Source: Porticoccaceae bacterium (lineage in GTDB: Bacteria > Pseudomonadota > Gammaproteobacteria > Pseudomonadales > Porticoccaceae). Taken from it: DNA of 6,609 nucleotides. The stretch spans positions 1 through 6,609 of the forward strand of contig DLXZ01000061.1 of assembly GCA_003448675.1 (NCBI GenBank). The letters run 5' to 3'. Made by a program: the position numbers and the translations under genes. Each line of letters starts with the position of its first letter. Within the stretch, counting starts at the first letter, position 1. The notes beneath the pieces are model-generated. The model ran no database searches. It was not told the DNA's origin and was given only the letters and a program-made list of their open reading frames with translations. Below, in pieces: positions 6,080 to 6,609 of this stretch.

Positions 6080-6609
6080 TACCGTCCCCCTTCGGCTGTC
6101 GGCAAGTTGCTACGGATGTCGGCGAGCTCGGCGTCACTGAACTGGATCTCGAGCGCCGCCAGGTTTTCCCTGAGCCGCGACATTTTGCGGGTGCCAGGAA
6201 TCGGGAAAATATCCCCACCCTGATATAGCACCCAGGCCAGGGCGATCTGAGCGGGCGTTGCATCCTTGTCTTTTGCAATACCCTCGATCAGCGATAGAAA
6301 GGCTTTATTTTTCTCAAGGGTATCTTCCTGAAAACGCGGACTGTGCAGGCGGAAATCGCTCTCATCCAGTGAATCCCGGCTGGTAATCGCCCCCGTCAGA
6401 AAACCACGGCCCAGGGGGCTGTAGGCAACAAAAGCAATATTCAGATCACGGCAGGTAGCGAGAATATCTTCCTCCACATCCCGGCTCCACATGGAATATT
6501 CCGTCTGCAGGGCAGTAATAGTGGCCTCCTTGTTGGCCCGCCGAAGTTCCTCGGAGGGGGCCTCGCTGAGACCGATGTAACGAATCTTGCCGGCACTCAC
6601 CAGATCGTT
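6076..6609 (-). CDS. Aldo/keto reductase, C-terminal part (5' end outside window)
   Basis: An NADPH-dependent aldo/keto reductase of the Tas/YghZ or AKR13-like group, soluble, reducing carbonyl groups of aldehydes or ketones. The frame is open through the right edge, giving 177 residues of a protein usually about 320-340. GTG 6600 is an internal Val codon, because the preceding residues continue the family pattern ([16 protein letters not shown] at 1-16). Visible features are QTEYSMWSR at 35-43 with the residues that stack on and hold the nicotinamide, [13 protein letters not shown] at 61-73 (strand and loop near the cofactor), and the C-terminal cofactor phosphate site [17 protein letters not shown] at 136-152. 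The catalytic Asp, Tyr and Lys lie in the missing N-terminal part. The TAA stop at 6078-6076 overlaps the MFS stop by four bases. The substrate is unknown. Confidence 0.94.
   Translation of the reverse strand, partial: NDLVSAGKIRYIGLSEAPSEELRRANKEATITALQTEYSMWSRDVEEDILATCRDLNIAFVAYSPLGRGFLTGAITSRDSLDESDFRLHSPRFQEDTLEKNKAFLSLIEGIAKDKDATPAQIALAWVLYQGGDIFPIPGTRKMSRLRENLAALEIQFSDAELADIRSNLPTAEGGRY

Overview
The window looks like chromosomal DNA from a gammaproteobacterium, probably a free-living or marine type. The main reason is the RecG C-terminus at the left edge, whose helicase block and tail closely resemble gammaproteobacterial RecG. The DUF47-pit phosphate uptake pair fits this lineage but is not diagnostic. 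No rRNA, tRNA, CRISPR array, transposase or phage gene is visible. The species cannot be named from the sequence alone.

Layout. (1) Positions 1-783, plus strand: the 3' third of recG, a branched-DNA helicase. (2) Positions 784-893: a short gap with a plausible sigma70-type promoter. (3) Positions 894-2925, plus strand: a two-gene phosphate unit, a DUF47/PhoU-like accessory protein followed 58 bp later by a Pit-family inorganic phosphate permease. (4) Positions 2926-2994: a convergent gap with a hairpin. (5) Positions 2995-4447, minus strand: three genes in one direction with short gaps. In transcription order they are a deazaflavin (F420)-dependent nitroreductase-family protein, a DUF6714-like protein with a basic N-terminus, and a small two-helix membrane protein. 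The first gap (70 bp) contains a perfect 15-bp dyad. (6) Positions 4448-4759: a 312-bp divergent non-coding region with two 48-bp units, each a 19-bp motif followed by a GC-rich hairpin. (7) Positions 4760-6079, plus strand: a major facilitator transporter of the monocarboxylate/OFA-like type. (8) Positions 6076-6609, minus strand: the C-terminal part of an aldo/keto reductase that runs off the window. Its stop codon overlaps the transporter's stop within one TTAA.

How the genes work together. The DUF47-pit pair is a recognised functional unit for constitutive, low-affinity phosphate uptake. The rest is ordinary accessory metabolism: two oxidoreductases flanking or facing a small-organic-acid type transporter, plus two proteins of unknown role. 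No clear new system is visible. The most unusual items are the paired repeat-hairpin units at 4512-4607 and an F420-type enzyme family member in a lineage that usually does not rely on F420.
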